The position numbers and the translations under genes were made by a program. A stretch of DNA of 64,000 nucleotides, taken from the NCBI GenBank assembly GCA_900230115.1, contig LT907983.1, positions 4,448,774 to 4,512,773 on the forward strand, read 5' to 3'. This stretch comes from Spirosomataceae bacterium TFI 002. GTDB lineage: Bacteria; Bacteroidota; Bacteroidia; Cytophagales; Spirosomataceae. The notes under the pieces were generated by a model. That model was not told the DNA's origin. It was given only the letters and a program-made list of their open reading frames with translations, and ran no database searches. Shown one piece after another: positions 9,355-18,471 of the stretch. Within the stretch, counting starts at the first letter, position 1; every line of letters starts with the position of its first letter.

Positions 9355-9384
9355 TTGGTATTAAAATAAATAGGTTTACCTTTG
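9355..9384 (+). promoter_or_regulatory. Main promoter of the rplC ribosomal operon
   Basis: TTG at 9355-9357, a 19-base spacer and TACCTTTG at 9377-9384 match the bacteroidete housekeeping promoter exactly. Transcription would start near 9391, giving a leader of a little over 300 bases before rplC. The downstream bases GCAGCACAATT recur nearly unchanged at the internal promoter before rpsH. Confidence 0.7.
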
Positions 9385-9704
9385 CAGCACAATTAGGCAG
9401 AGGATTATAATAATCGCCGAGATTTGACGAAGTCGCAAGCTTGCGAAACCGTTCAAATTCTGACTGAGTTTACAGTCTCTGTTCGCATTAAAAGTTTTTT
9501 GTGGGAGTGTTTTGAAGGTGACAAGGGGTTTACCAATTTTTTAATCTATCCCTTACCAGTTTTCGAATTGGTTTTGAGACAATGTTCATGTTGATACGTC
9601 AACCTCTGATAATAAATTAATTTCTGTTTGGAAAAGCGGTTCGTTTATGCGAATTTTGCACCCCGAATTGAGAACGTGTTCAAAAGCGAATAAAAAATAT
9701 ATAC
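9385..9704 (+). promoter_or_regulatory. Long structured 5' leader of the rplC operon
   Basis: About 300 bases with no credible gene. Visible structures are GATTAtaaTAATC near the 5' end flanked by GGC/GCC, a perfect 14-base palindrome TCGCAAGCTTGCGA at 9433-9446, a GACTG/CAGTC hairpin (9462-9477) and an AAGGG/CCCTT pair further down. Ribosomal operon leaders commonly bind one of the encoded proteins for feedback control; which protein, if any, acts here is unknown. Confidence 0.45.
9627..9658 (+). promoter_or_regulatory. Second, proximal promoter candidate for rplC
   Basis: TTTG at 9627-9630, a 20-base spacer and GAATTTTG at 9651-9658. This is one mismatch from TAnnTTTG, and the same TTTG-N20-GAAnTTTG layout occurs before trxB. 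It would give a leader of roughly 40 bases that omits the structured region. Confidence 0.4.
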
Positions 9705-10322
9705 ATGTCTGGAATTATTGGCAAAAAATTAGGAATGACAACCATATATACTGATGGTGTCGCAACTCCGTGTACGATTATTGAAGCAGGTCCTTGTGTT
9801 GTAACGCAAGTCCGTTCAGTAGAAAAAGATGGTTACAAAGCTATTCAGTTAGGTTTTGGTGACAAGAAAGAAAAGAGAACCTCTAAAGCGTTGATGGGCC
9901 ACTTCAAAAAGGCTAACACTGCTCCAAAGAGAAAATTGGCAGAATTCAAAGAGTTCGAAGCTGAGTTTAATCTCGGAGATACTATCAATGTGCAAGATGT
10001 CTTTGTGGTAGGTGAGTTCTTGGATATTTCAGGGCGAACTAAAGGAAAGGGTTTTCAAGGTGTAGTTAAGAGACACGGCTTCGGTGGTGTAGGTCAATCT
10101 ACTCACGGTCAGCATAACAGAGCAAGGCACCCTGGTTCTATTGGAGCTTGTTCATATCCTGCAAGGGTATTTAAAGGATTGAAAATGGGAGGTAGAATGG
10201 GTAATAATAATGTTACAATTCAAAACCTTAGAGTATTGAATATCCTTCAAGATAAGAACTTAATCGTTGTATCTGGTTCAGTGCCAGGTCCAAAGAATGC
10301 GATTATTACATTACACAAATAA
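9705..10322 (+). CDS. rplC: 50S ribosomal protein L3
   Basis: 205 residues starting [12 protein letters not shown], with the L3 signature near [12 protein letters not shown] and [11 protein letters not shown]3 binds 23S rRNA early in assembly and reaches towards the peptidyl-transferase centre. It is the first gene of the cluster; rpsJ, which precedes rplC in most bacteria, is missing. rplD follows after 39 bases. Confidence 0.97.
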   Translation: MSGIIGKKLGMTTIYTDGVATPCTIIEAGPCVVTQVRSVEKDGYKAIQLGFGDKKEKRTSKALMGHFKKANTAPKRKLAEFKEFEAEFNLGDTINVQDVFVVGEFLDISGRTKGKGFQGVVKRHGFGGVGQSTHGQHNRARHPGSIGACSYPARVFKGLKMGGRMGNNNVTIQNLRVLNILQDKNLIVVSGSVPGPKNAIITLHK

Positions 10323-10361
10323 GGTCGAATCTTCACGACATCGAAACAAGAAGAAATCTAA

Positions 10362-10988
10362 ATGGAATTAAACGTAATTAACAAAGAAGGCAAAGAGACT
10401 GGAAGGAAAGTAGTACTTTCTGAGGAGGTCTTTGCAGTTGAGCCGAATGAGCACGTAGTTTGGTTGGATATTAAGCAATATCTTGCAAATCAGCGTCAAG
10501 GAACTCACAAGTCTAAAGAAAGAGCAGAAGTGAACCGTACTAGCAAGAAATTGCACAGACAAAAAGGTACTGGTGGAGCAAGACACGGATCTAGACGTGC
10601 TCCAATCTTCGTAGGTGGTGGTACTATATTTGGACCACGTCCTCGTAACTATAGCTTCAAATTGAATAAGAAAGTGAAGTCATTGGCAAGAAAGTCAGTC
10701 CTTAGTGACAAGGCTAAAAATGCAAAGATCACTATCATTGAAGACTTTAGCTTCGAAGCTCCAAAAACAAAAGGATACATTGATTTCTTAAATGCAATTG
10801 GCATGAATGGTCAAAAGACTCTATTCATTGTTGATGGTGTTGATAACAATATCTATCTATCTGCTAGAAATATCCCAAGAACATTCATTACTGAAAAGAA
10901 TGAAGTGAGTGCCTATGATCTAATGAATGCAGATCAGGTTCTAATCTCAGAAAGTTCTGTTAAGTTTTTAGAAACTATTTTGAATTAA
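10362..10988 (+). CDS. rplD: 50S ribosomal protein L4
   Basis: 208 residues, normal for L4. The internal loop that reaches the exit tunnel is recognisable (KLHRQKGTGGARHGSRRAP, then GGGTIFGPRPRNY). In Escherichia coli L4 represses its own operon; whether it acts on the long leader here is unknown. rplW follows after 15 bases. Confidence 0.97.
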   Translation: MELNVINKEGKETGRKVVLSEEVFAVEPNEHVVWLDIKQYLANQRQGTHKSKERAEVNRTSKKLHRQKGTGGARHGSRRAPIFVGGGTIFGPRPRNYSFKLNKKVKSLARKSVLSDKAKNAKITIIEDFSFEAPKTKGYIDFLNAIGMNGQKTLFIVDGVDNNIYLSARNIPRTFITEKNEVSAYDLMNADQVLISESSVKFLETILN

Positions 10989-11003
10989 TATAATTAAAGA
11001 ATC

Positions 11004-11291
11004 ATGAGCGTTTTATTAGGTCCAATTATTACCGAAAAGTCTCAAGGACTCAATGCTGCTGGTCAATATACTTTCAAAGTAGCAGTGAATTCTAACAAAA
11101 TTGAGATTGTTAAGGCTATCGAAAAAATGTACGGTGTAACCGTGGATAAAGTATCAACGATGCGTCAGATAGGTAAGACAAAGTCAAGAATGACAAGAGG
11201 TAAGATCTCAACAGGTCGCACCGCGTCATATAAAAAAGCAATAGTAAAATTAGCAGAAGGAGAAATTATCGACTTCTACTCAGAAATTTAA
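11004..11291 (+). CDS. rplW: 50S ribosomal protein L23
   Basis: 95 residues. It starts MSVLLGPIITEKS and has the usual FKVAVNSNKIEIVKAIEKMYGV segment split across its beta sheet. L23 lies at the tunnel exit and is the docking site for trigger factor and the signal recognition particle. rplB starts 41 bases downstream. Confidence 0.96.
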   Translation: MSVLLGPIITEKSQGLNAAGQYTFKVAVNSNKIEIVKAIEKMYGVTVDKVSTMRQIGKTKSRMTRGKISTGRTASYKKAIVKLAEGEIIDFYSEI

Positions 11292-11332
11292 TCTTTTACA
11301 GTTAAAGCTCCTAAGAGCTGCAAAGTAGAAAA

Positions 11333-12157
11333 ATGGCAGTTAAAAAAATTAACCCAACAACACCGGGACAAAGAAACAGGATAGCTCCTGACTTCTCTGA
11401 CATCACAACCAATAAGCCTGAAAGAAGCCTGATCGCTCCTTTAAGAAAGACTGGTGGTAGAAACAGTGAAGGTCACAGAACAGCTAGATACATAGGTGGT
11501 GGTCATAAGAGACGTTACCGTATCATCGATTTCAAACGAGATAAAGCTGATGTAACAGCAGAAGTTGTTACTATTGAGTACGATCCAAATAGATCAGCTC
11601 GTATTGCTCTATTGCAATATGAAGATGGTGAGAAAAGATATATCATTGCTCCTCAAGGTTTAAGCGTAGGCTTAAAGATCATTTCAGGAGAAAGTGTTCC
11701 GCCAGAAGTAGGAAACGCGTTAGTGTTGAAGAATATGCCACTTGGTACAATTGTTCATAACATTGAATTAGCTCCTGGAAAAGGTGCTCAAATGGCACGT
11801 AGTGCAGGAACTTATGCTCAGCTTTTAGCTAAGGATGGTAGGTATGTAACACTCAAAATGCCTTCTGGTGAAATGAGAATGGTACTTGCAACTTGTATGG
11901 CAACTGTAGGTTCTGTGTCTAACCCTGATCACATGAACGTGAAACTTGGAAAGGCTGGTAGAAACAGATGGCTGGGACGTAGACCAAGAGTAAGAGGTGT
12001 GGCTATGAACCCTGTAGATCACCCAATGGGAGGAGGAGAAGGAAGATCCTCTGGAGGTCACCCACGTTCAAGAAAAGGTTTGATTGCAAAAGGCAAGAAA
12101 ACAAGATCAAAGAACAAATACTCCAATAGATTAATAATTTCAAAAAGAACAAAATAA
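11333..12157 (+). CDS. rplB: 50S ribosomal protein L2
   Basis: 274 residues, full length. The conserved C-terminal block with [20 protein letters not shown] contains the histidine region next to the peptidyl-transferase centre, and [21 protein letters not shown] marks the N-terminal OB fold. It is needed for subunit association and tRNA binding. rpsS follows after only 7 bases. Confidence 0.97.
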   Translation: MAVKKINPTTPGQRNRIAPDFSDITTNKPERSLIAPLRKTGGRNSEGHRTARYIGGGHKRRYRIIDFKRDKADVTAEVVTIEYDPNRSARIALLQYEDGEKRYIIAPQGLSVGLKIISGESVPPEVGNALVLKNMPLGTIVHNIELAPGKGAQMARSAGTYAQLLAKDGRYVTLKMPSGEMRMVLATCMATVGSVSNPDHMNVKLGKAGRNRWLGRRPRVRGVAMNPVDHPMGGGEGRSSGGHPRSRKGLIAKGKKTRSKNKYSNRLIISKRTK

Positions 12158-12164
12158 TAGTTAA

Positions 12165-12443
12165 ATGGCACGCTCGCTCAAAAAAGGACCTTACGTAGAT
12201 TTTCGATTAGAGAAAAAGGTTTTGGAGATGTCCAATGCTGGTAAAAAGTCTGTAATCAAAACTTGGTCAAGAAGATCAATGATTACTCCTGACTTTATCG
12301 GTCATACGTTTGCTGTTCACAATGGTAATAAGTTTATCCCTGTATATGTGACGGATAATATGGTAAGTCATAAGCTTGGAGAATTTGCTCCAACTAGAAA
12401 CTTTAGAGGTCACATCAACAAAAAAGATAAAGGTAGAAGATAA
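12165..12443 (+). CDS. rpsS: 30S ribosomal protein S19
   Basis: 92 residues beginning [12 protein letters not shown], with the family segment [20 protein letters not shown]19 binds 16S rRNA in the small-subunit head with S13. Length and ends are ordinary. It lies between rplB and rplV in the standard order. Confidence 0.97.
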   Translation: MARSLKKGPYVDFRLEKKVLEMSNAGKKSVIKTWSRRSMITPDFIGHTFAVHNGNKFIPVYVTDNMVSHKLGEFAPTRNFRGHINKKDKGRR

Positions 12444-12473
12444 GGGTCACCGACTTCTTAAAAACAATTTCGA

Positions 12474-12875
12474 ATGGAAGCAATAGCTAAATTAAATGAT
12501 TTCCCAACCGCACCAAGAAAAGCTCGTTTAGTAGCCGATCTTATCAGAGGTAAAAAAGTGAGTCAAGCACTAGGGATCTTGACATTTCAGCCTCAGGCTG
12601 CAGCTCCTGTTGTTAAAAAGGTGTTGTTATCTGCGGTAGCCAATTGGCAGCAGAAAAATGAAGGCGTTGATATTGACGATGCTGACTTGTACGTAAAAGC
12701 CGTTTTTGTTGATGGTGCTCGTACACTTAAGAGACTAAGACCTGCTCCTCAGGGTAGAGCTTATAGAATCAGAAAGAGATCACACCACTTTACAGTTGTA
12801 GTTGACAACATGAATAGTGACGTTGTGGCAACTGGAAATGAAGAAGTAAATAAAACGGAGGAAGTAGCTTCCTAA
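12474..12875 (+). CDS. rplV: 50S ribosomal protein L22
   Basis: 133 residues. The core runs from [20 protein letters not shown] to [13 protein letters not shown]; its beta hairpin lines the exit tunnel, where macrolide-resistance changes occur in other bacteria. A tail of about 20 mostly acidic residues ([13 protein letters not shown]) extends past the core. rpsC begins 20 bases on. Confidence 0.95.
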   Translation: MEAIAKLNDFPTAPRKARLVADLIRGKKVSQALGILTFQPQAAAPVVKKVLLSAVANWQQKNEGVDIDDADLYVKAVFVDGARTLKRLRPAPQGRAYRIRKRSHHFTVVVDNMNSDVVATGNEEVNKTEEVAS

Positions 12876-12895
12876 ACATAATATTTAATTAAAGC

Positions 12896-13666
12896 ATGGG
12901 ACAAAAAGTAAATCCTATAGGTCTTAGACTTGGTTACATTAGAGGTTGGGAATCTAGCTGGTATGGAGGAAAGAACTTCGCAGACAAGCTTGTTGAAGAT
13001 AACAAGATAAGAAAATATATAGATGCTCGTATTCCAAAGGGTTCTATCTCAAGAGTTGTAATCGAAAGAACTCTTAAAAGAATTACTCTAACAATACACA
13101 CGGCTAGACCAGGTGTTGTGATTGGAAAAGCTGGTAGTGAAGTTGATAAGTTGAGAGAAGAGCTTAAGAAGTTGACAGGTAAAGATATTCAAATAAATAT
13201 TTTTGAAATCAAACGTCCTGAGCTTGATGCGAAACTAATCGGTGAAACAATTGCTCAACAATTGAAAGCTAGAATTTCATACAGAAGAGCAATGAAGCAA
13301 GCTATTCAATCTGCTGTAAGGGTAGGGGCACAAGGAATTAAAATTAAATTGGGCGGTAGATTAGGTGGAGCCGAGATGGCGAGAACTGAAATGTATAAAG
13401 AAGGTAGAATTCCTCTTCATACACTCCGTGCCGATATTGATTACGCAGTTTCTGAAGCTTTAACAGTTTACGGTATAATTGGTATTAAAGTTTGGGTATT
13501 CCGCGGTGAAGTATATGGTAAGAAAGACCTTACTCCAAGTGGTGCAATAGAAGCTCAAAATGAGAGCAACAAGCGTGCCGGTGGATCAAGAGGCGGAGAT
13601 CGTAGAGATAACCGCAAGGAAGGTGGAAGAGGAAGAGGAAGAGCTGGTGCCCGAGCTAAAAAGTAA
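12896..13666 (+). CDS. rpsC: 30S ribosomal protein S3 with Arg/Gly-rich tail
   Basis: 256 residues, about 20 more than E. coli S3. [13 protein letters not shown] starts the protein, the KH domain carries [13 protein letters not shown], and the C-terminal domain includes [12 protein letters not shown]. The extra tail (about residue 225 on) is rich in Arg and Gly ([12 protein letters not shown], then [13 protein letters not shown]) and probably adds RNA contacts. S3 forms part of the mRNA entry channel and its helicase. Confidence 0.96.
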   Translation: MGQKVNPIGLRLGYIRGWESSWYGGKNFADKLVEDNKIRKYIDARIPKGSISRVVIERTLKRITLTIHTARPGVVIGKAGSEVDKLREELKKLTGKDIQINIFEIKRPELDAKLIGETIAQQLKARISYRRAMKQAIQSAVRVGAQGIKIKLGGRLGGAEMARTEMYKEGRIPLHTLRADIDYAVSEALTVYGIIGIKVWVFRGEVYGKKDLTPSGAIEAQNESNKRAGGSRGGDRRDNRKEGGRGRGRAGARAKK

Positions 13667-13707
13667 TTTTAATTAAAGTCGATTGACTTTTAAGAGTTTA
13701 AAAAATC

Positions 13708-14127
13708 ATGTTACAACCAAGAAGAACAAAGTTTCGTAAGCAGCAAAAAGGGAGAATTAAAGGAATTGCTTCAAGAGGTCACCAATTGGCTTTCGGGTCA
13801 TTCGGGATAAAGTCTCTTGAGCCAGGAAGGTTAACTTCTCGCCAGATTGAAGCTGCTCGTATCGCTGTTACACGTGCAATGAAACGTGAAGGACAGGTGT
13901 GGATTAGAGTTTTTCCTGACAACCCAATTACAAAGAAACCTTTAGAGGTTCGTATGGGTAAAGGAAAAGGTGCTCCAGAATATTGGGTAGCTAATATTTA
14001 CCCAGGGACAGTATTGTTCGAATCTGGAGGAGTGCCATTGGAATTGGCTAAGGAGTCTTTAAGATTGGCTGCTCAAAAACTTCCAGTGAAAACAAAGTTT
14101 GTCGTACGCAGAGACTATCAAGCATAG
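13708..14127 (+). CDS. rplP: 50S ribosomal protein L16
   Basis: 139 residues starting [16 protein letters not shown], with [18 protein letters not shown] and [14 protein letters not shown]16 sits near the A site and helps organise tRNA accommodation. Normal length. rpmC follows after 18 bases, the usual order. Confidence 0.97.
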   Translation: MLQPRRTKFRKQQKGRIKGIASRGHQLAFGSFGIKSLEPGRLTSRQIEAARIAVTRAMKREGQVWIRVFPDNPITKKPLEVRMGKGKGAPEYWVANIYPGTVLFESGGVPLELAKESLRLAAQKLPVKTKFVVRRDYQA

Positions 14128-14145
14128 TATTAAATAGAATTACAA

Positions 14146-14328
14146 ATGAAAAAAGTTGATTTAAAAGGCTTGTCATTGGAACAACTTCAGCAGCAGATTG
14201 CAGAAGAAAAGGACAGATTGCAAAAAATGAAATTTGCCCACGCCATTACACCAATTGAGAATCCTAAAAGAATATCTGAAACAAGAAAAGTAATTGCAAG
14301 ATTATCAACAGAGCTAACAGCTAGGTAA
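14146..14328 (+). CDS. rpmC: 50S ribosomal protein L29
   Basis: A 60-residue, mostly helical protein with LSLEQLQQQIAEEKDRLQKMKF and NPKRISETRKVIARL, typical of L29, which lies beside L23 at the tunnel exit. The start ATG is preceded by an A-rich stretch, not a Shine-Dalgarno sequence, as at the other starts here. Confidence 0.94.
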   Translation: MKKVDLKGLSLEQLQQQIAEEKDRLQKMKFAHAITPIENPKRISETRKVIARLSTELTAR

Positions 14329-14353
14329 TCGCAATTAAAAAGATAAATACCTC

Positions 14354-14620
14354 ATGGTTACAGAAATGGATAGAAAAGTAAGAAAAGAACGTGTCGGTGT
14401 TGTTACCAGCAATAAGATGGATAAGTCTGGTGTAATGCAGGTTGTTCGTAAAGTAAAACATCCTAAGTATGGGAAGTTTATGCTTAAAACCAAAAAAATC
14501 ATGTTTCATGATGAGAACAGTGAAGCCGGAATTGGTGATACTGTAAAGATCATGGAAATAAGACCTCTTAGTAAAAGCAAATGCTGGAGACTTGTAGAGG
14601 TGTTAGAAAAAGCAAAATAA
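14354..14620 (+). CDS. rpsQ: 30S ribosomal protein S17
   Basis: 88 residues with the OB-fold pattern [31 protein letters not shown], and [21 protein letters not shown]17 is a primary 16S rRNA binder. The start could also be Met5 (14366), which would leave the core intact. rplN follows 28 bases later. Confidence 0.95.
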   Translation: MVTEMDRKVRKERVGVVTSNKMDKSGVMQVVRKVKHPKYGKFMLKTKKIMFHDENSEAGIGDTVKIMEIRPLSKSKCWRLVEVLEKAK

Positions 14621-14648
14621 TTATACACCCGCTTAAAAAAGTTTTAAA

Positions 14649-15017
14649 ATGTTACAGCAAGAATCAAGAGCAAATGTTGCGGATAATAGCGGAGCAAAAG
14701 AAGTACTCGTTATTAGAGTACTAGGAGGAACCAAAAAGAGATACGCTTCCATTGGAGACAAGGTAGTAGTAACCGTTAAAGAAGCATTATCTTCTTCAAG
14801 TATGAAGAAAGGAACTGTATCTAGAGCAGTGGTTGTTCGTTCTAAAAAAGAAATCCGACGCAAAGATGGATCTTACATCCGTTTTGAAGAAAATGCAGTT
14901 GTTCTACTAAATAACAACGATGAGCCTAGAGGTACGCGTATTTTTGGACCTGTGGCTAGAGAGTTAAGAGAGAAACAGTTTATGAAAATTGTATCACTGG
15001 CTCCAGAGGTACTTTAA
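14649..15017 (+). CDS. rplN: 50S ribosomal protein L14
   Basis: 122 residues starting [18 protein letters not shown], the L14 signature, with [18 protein letters not shown] near the C-terminus. It is at the intersubunit face and contacts 16S rRNA. Standard length and position between rpsQ and rplX. Confidence 0.97.
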   Translation: MLQQESRANVADNSGAKEVLVIRVLGGTKKRYASIGDKVVVTVKEALSSSSMKKGTVSRAVVVRSKKEIRRKDGSYIRFEENAVVLLNNNDEPRGTRIFGPVARELREKQFMKIVSLAPEVL

Positions 15018-15035
15018 TAAATAATAAATTAAGAA

Positions 15036-15362
15036 ATGAAAAAGACAGCCAAACGTCACGTTCGCTCAGGAGATACAGTAAAGGTAATTGCTGGTAACGC
15101 TAAGGGAAAGCAGGGAAAAATAACTGAGGTTCTTGTGAAGAAAGACAGAGTTGTTGTGGAAGGTGTTAATATGATAACCAAACACATCAAACCTTCGGCT
15201 CAGAACCCACAGGGTGAGTTACAACAGGTTGAGGGAACAATTCATATCAGTAATGTAATGGTAGTAGATCCTTCTACGGGAGAAGCAACTAGAACTGGTA
15301 GAAAACTCAACGAAAAGGACAAATTACAGAGATATTCCAAAAAAACTGGAAAATTAATCTAA
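15036..15362 (+). CDS. rplX: 50S ribosomal protein L24
   Basis: 108 residues. The KOW motif is clear ([20 protein letters not shown]), followed by [15 protein letters not shown]24 initiates 23S folding and lies near the tunnel exit. rplE begins 37 bases downstream at the corrected start. Confidence 0.96.
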   Translation: MKKTAKRHVRSGDTVKVIAGNAKGKQGKITEVLVKKDRVVVEGVNMITKHIKPSAQNPQGELQQVEGTIHISNVMVVDPSTGEATRTGRKLNEKDKLQRYSKKTGKLI

Positions 15363-15399
15363 CAAAGCAAAACATGTGGGTCGGAAATCCACAATTATA

Positions 15400-15951
15400 A
15401 TGGCAAGATTAAAAATAAGATATAACGAAGAGATTATACCAGCTTTGAAAGAGAAGTACGGGTATAAGTCTATAATGGAAGTACCAACACTAAAGAAGAT
15501 TGTTATCAATCGTGGTGTAGGTGATGCTACTGGAGACAAGAAGTTAGTTGACATTAGTGTTGAAGAACTTTCAATAATCGCTGGTCAAAGAGCGGTTCCA
15601 ACAATTTCAAAGAAGGCTGTTTCTAACTTTAAGTTAAGAGAAGATATGCCTATCGGTGCTAAGGTTACTTTAAGAGGTGAGCGTATGTACGAATTTTTGG
15701 ATAGGTTGGTTTCTATCGCCCTTCCTAGGGTGCGTGACTTTCAAGGAATTAGCGATAAAGGCTTTGACGGTAGAGGGAATTATAGCTTTGGAGTTGTGGA
15801 ACAAATTATATTTCCAGAAATCTCCATTGATAAGATTTCGAAAATTCAAGGAATGGATATAACAATGGTAACTACAGCAAAAACTGATGCTGAGAGCTAT
15901 GAGCTACTTAAAGCTTTAGGGATGCCATTTGCAAATACAAAAAAGAACTAA
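15400..15951 (+). CDS. rplE: 50S ribosomal protein L5
   Basis: 183 residues from the ATG at 15400 ([20 protein letters not shown]). An upstream in-frame GTG at 15376 would add eight residues that do not belong to the family, so I prefer 15400. L5 binds 5S rRNA and bridges to the small-subunit head; [11 protein letters not shown] and the [11 protein letters not shown] region are diagnostic. rpsN follows after 13 bases. Confidence 0.95.
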   Translation: MARLKIRYNEEIIPALKEKYGYKSIMEVPTLKKIVINRGVGDATGDKKLVDISVEELSIIAGQRAVPTISKKAVSNFKLREDMPIGAKVTLRGERMYEFLDRLVSIALPRVRDFQGISDKGFDGRGNYSFGVVEQIIFPEISIDKISKIQGMDITMVTTAKTDAESYELLKALGMPFANTKKN

Positions 15952-15964
15952 ATACTAATATAAG

Positions 15965-16234
15965 ATGGCAAAAGAGTCAATTAAGGCAAGAGAAAGAAAA
16001 AGAGAAAGACTTGTAGCTAGATATGCAGACAAACGAGCTGCATTGAAAGAAGCTGGCGATTGGAAAGGTCTGGATGCTTTGCCTAAAAATTCTTCTCCTG
16101 TAAGATTACACAACAGATGTAAGTTGACGGGTAGACCAAAAGGCTACATGAGAAAATTTGGAATCAATAGAGTTACTTTCCGTGAAATGGCTAGTAATGG
16201 ATATATTCCAGGTGTTACGAAAGCTTCTTGGTAA
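15965..16234 (+). CDS. rpsN: 30S ribosomal protein S14, long zinc-independent form
   Basis: 89 residues with [22 protein letters not shown] near the C-terminus. It is the long form without the four-cysteine zinc site; L36 and S4 in this cluster also lack their zinc cysteines. It sits in the 30S head. A 111-base gap with a promoter separates it from rpsH. Confidence 0.96.
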   Translation: MAKESIKARERKRERLVARYADKRAALKEAGDWKGLDALPKNSSPVRLHNRCKLTGRPKGYMRKFGINRVTFREMASNGYIPGVTKASW

Positions 16235-16261
16235 TATATTTTTTTAATTGATATAAATTAA

Positions 16262-16269
16262 TACCTTTG
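16262..16269 (+). promoter_or_regulatory. Internal promoter between rpsN and rpsH
   Basis: TACCTTTG (16262-16269) is a perfect -7 element; the -33 region is only T-rich. The following GCAGCCCAATT differs at one base from the segment after the main rplC promoter. It lies about 75 bases before rpsH in the largest gap of the ribosomal cluster and would supply extra transcription of the distal half. Confidence 0.55.
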
Positions 16270-16345
16270 CAGCCCAATTGAGTAAGTCACGCCCGTGAAA
16301 CTGCTCAGTGTTGGCTAGGTATCCTTAATATTTAAAAAGTTTAAA

Positions 16346-16747
16346 ATGGTTACAACGGATCCAATAGCAGATTTTCTTACGAGAATTCGTAATGCTATAC
16401 GAGCAAGACATAGAGTGGTTGATGTACCAGCTTCTAACGTCAAAAAAGAAATAACAAAGGTTCTTTATGAGAAGGGCTATATTCAAAGTTACAAATTTGA
16501 AGAAGAGGGTCCTCAAGGTCAGATTAAAATAGCGTTGAAGTATAATCCAACTACAAAGCAGTCAGCAATTGTAGAACTTAAGAGAGTTTCTAAGCCAGGT
16601 CTTAGAAAGTACTCTAAGGCAGATTCATTACCTAGAGTATTGAATGGTCTTGGTATTGCTCTTTTGTCGACTTCAAAAGGAATCATAACAGATAAAGAAG
16701 CTCGTACACTGAATATCGGTGGTGAGGTACTTTGTTACATTTATTAA
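16346..16747 (+). CDS. rpsH: 30S ribosomal protein S8
   Basis: 133 residues. [16 protein letters not shown] at the N-terminus and the C-terminal [20 protein letters not shown] are diagnostic of S8, which binds the 16S central domain and represses the spc operon in E. coli. It is the first gene after the internal promoter. Confidence 0.97.
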   Translation: MVTTDPIADFLTRIRNAIRARHRVVDVPASNVKKEITKVLYEKGYIQSYKFEEEGPQGQIKIALKYNPTTKQSAIVELKRVSKPGLRKYSKADSLPRVLNGLGIALLSTSKGIITDKEARTLNIGGEVLCYIY

Positions 16748-16797
16748 TAATTTAATGTTGACCGCCATTCGAATTGAGTGGCCTTAAACGAAAGCAA

Positions 16798-17355
16798 ATG
16801 TCTAGAATTGGAAAAAAAGTAATACCTATCCCAGCTGGAGTAACAGTATCTTTGGAAGGTAACAATGTGTTCAAGGCTAAAGGTCCTAAAGGGGAACTTT
16901 CTCAAGAATTTAATCCTGAGCTTACTGTAGAAATTAGTGAGGGTGAGATTAAGGTAGTTAGACCTTCTGAGCAGAAACGTCACAAAGCTTTACACGGTTT
17001 GTATCGCTCTTTAATTGGTAATGTAGTTACAGGTGTTTCTGAAGGCTATGTTAAGAATTTGGAGCTTGTCGGTGTTGGTTATAAAGCCACTCATACAGGA
17101 AACGTCCTTGACTTGTCTTTAGGGTATTCTCATAGTATTTATTTTGTGGTTCCTAAAGAGCTTACACTATCAACTGAGATGCTTAAAGGTAAAAACCCAA
17201 CTATTAAATTAGAAGGGATTGATAAGCAATTGATTGGTGCTGTAGCAGCGAAAATTAAGTCGCTTAGAAAGCCAGAGCCTTACAAAGGAAAAGGTATTCG
17301 TTTCTCTGGTGAGGAGATTAGAAGAAAGGCTGGTAAAACTGCTGCTAAGAAGTAA
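16798..17355 (+). CDS. rplF: 50S ribosomal protein L6
   Basis: 185 residues starting MSRIGKKVIPIPAGV at 16798. An in-frame TTG at 16774 would add eight residues not seen in L6. Two L6 repeats are visible; the second carries PEPYKGKGIRFSGEEIRRKAGK. L6 lies near the factor-binding site by the sarcin-ricin loop. Confidence 0.96.
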   Translation: MSRIGKKVIPIPAGVTVSLEGNNVFKAKGPKGELSQEFNPELTVEISEGEIKVVRPSEQKRHKALHGLYRSLIGNVVTGVSEGYVKNLELVGVGYKATHTGNVLDLSLGYSHSIYFVVPKELTLSTEMLKGKNPTIKLEGIDKQLIGAVAAKIKSLRKPEPYKGKGIRFSGEEIRRKAGKTAAKK

Positions 17356-17378
17356 TAAATACTAAATAAAAAGAGACA

Positions 17379-17726
17379 ATGTCATCCTCAAAAAATAATA
17401 GACGTCAAAAAATAAGATTCGGAATCAGAAAGAAAATTTCAGGTTCTGGGGAAATGCCAAGATTAGCAGTTTTTAGATCTAATTCTGGTATATATGCTCA
17501 ACTAATAGACGATAAGTCAGGTACAACTTTAGCTTCGGCATCTAATCAAACTTTATCTTTGAAAGGTTTGAATGCTGAAAATTCAAAAAAAGTTGGTGCT
17601 GATCTTGCGAAAAAAGCAGTTGATAGTGGAATAAGCAAGTGTGTTTTCGATAGAGGTGGATATATATACCACGGAAATGTGAAAGCCTTAGCAGATGGTG
17701 CAAGAGAAGCTGGTTTAAAATTTTAA
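17379..17726 (+). CDS. rplR: 50S ribosomal protein L18
   Basis: 115 residues with [21 protein letters not shown] and the C-terminal [20 protein letters not shown], typical of L18, a 5S rRNA-binding protein of the central protuberance working with L5. rpsE follows after 12 bases. Confidence 0.97.
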   Translation: MSSSKNNRRQKIRFGIRKKISGSGEMPRLAVFRSNSGIYAQLIDDKSGTTLASASNQTLSLKGLNAENSKKVGADLAKKAVDSGISKCVFDRGGYIYHGNVKALADGAREAGLKF

Positions 17727-17738
17727 TATCGCAATCAA

Positions 17739-18245
17739 ATGAGTAAAGCAATAAAAGTAAACGAAGCAGAACTTAAAGAGAAAGTTGTTGCGATCAACCG
17801 AGTAGCCAAAGTTGTGAAAGGGGGTAGAAGATTTAGCTTTTCAGCTATAGTAGTTGTTGGCGACGGTCAAGGTGCCGTTGGACAAGGATTAGGTAAAGCA
17901 AACGAAGTTGTTGATGCGATTGCTAAGGCAATTGATGATGCAAAGAAGAATGTTGTTAACGTTCCTATCATAAATGATACTATTCCTCACGAAATGTTGG
18001 GTAAATATTCTGGTGGATTCGTTTTTGTAAAGCCTGCAGCACCTGGTACAGGAGTAATTGCTGGTGGTGCAATGAGAGCAGTATTGGAAGCAGCTGGAGT
18101 ACACAATGTATTGGCTAAATCTAAAGGTTCATCAAACCCACATAATGTGGTTAAAGCAACTATCAATGCACTTCAAAAAATGAGAGCTCCTCATGAAATT
18201 GCAATGCAAAGAGGTGTTAAGCTTAATAAAGTATTTAACGGATAA
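17739..18245 (+). CDS. rpsE: 30S ribosomal protein S5
   Basis: 168 residues. The double-stranded-RNA-binding N-terminal part ([20 protein letters not shown]) and the C-terminal [20 protein letters not shown] mark S5, which takes part in decoding accuracy and the mRNA entry channel. The 57-codon rpmD begins nine bases later. Confidence 0.97.
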   Translation: MSKAIKVNEAELKEKVVAINRVAKVVKGGRRFSFSAIVVVGDGQGAVGQGLGKANEVVDAIAKAIDDAKKNVVNVPIINDTIPHEMLGKYSGGFVFVKPAAPGTGVIAGGAMRAVLEAAGVHNVLAKSKGSSNPHNVVKATINALQKMRAPHEIAMQRGVKLNKVFNG

Positions 18246-18254
18246 TTAATAGCA

Positions 18255-18428
18255 ATGGCTAAGGTTAAAATAACTCAAGTAAGAAGTACCATCGATAGAC
18301 CAAAGAAGCAAAAGCTTACAATTCAGGCTCTAGGACTTGGGAAAATCAACAGAACTGTGGAAGTTGAACTAACTCCACAGATACAAGGAATGATTAACAA
18401 AGTTCAACACCTTGTAGAAGTACAATAA
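18255..18428 (+). CDS. rpmD: 50S ribosomal protein L30
   Basis: A short gene of 57 codons plus stop. It reads MAKVKITQVRSTIDRPKKQK and continues with TIQALGLGKINRTVEVE, the standard L30 pattern. It fills the gap between rpsE and rplO in the conserved order. L30 is a small peripheral protein of the large subunit. Confidence 0.95.
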   Translation: MAKVKITQVRSTIDRPKKQKLTIQALGLGKINRTVEVELTPQIQGMINKVQHLVEVQ

Positions 18429-18471
18429 TTAATTAATAAGGGAAAACCGAGTAGTTAAACTGCGAAAGAAA

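Noticed and set aside
9385-9704. tRNA or rpsJ gene hidden in the rplC leader
   Set aside because: No cloverleaf, CCA end or S10 residues are readable in any frame; only short hairpins are seen.
15376-15399. GTG start for rplE adding eight residues
   Set aside because: The ATG at 15400 gives the family's normal N-terminus (MARLKIRY).
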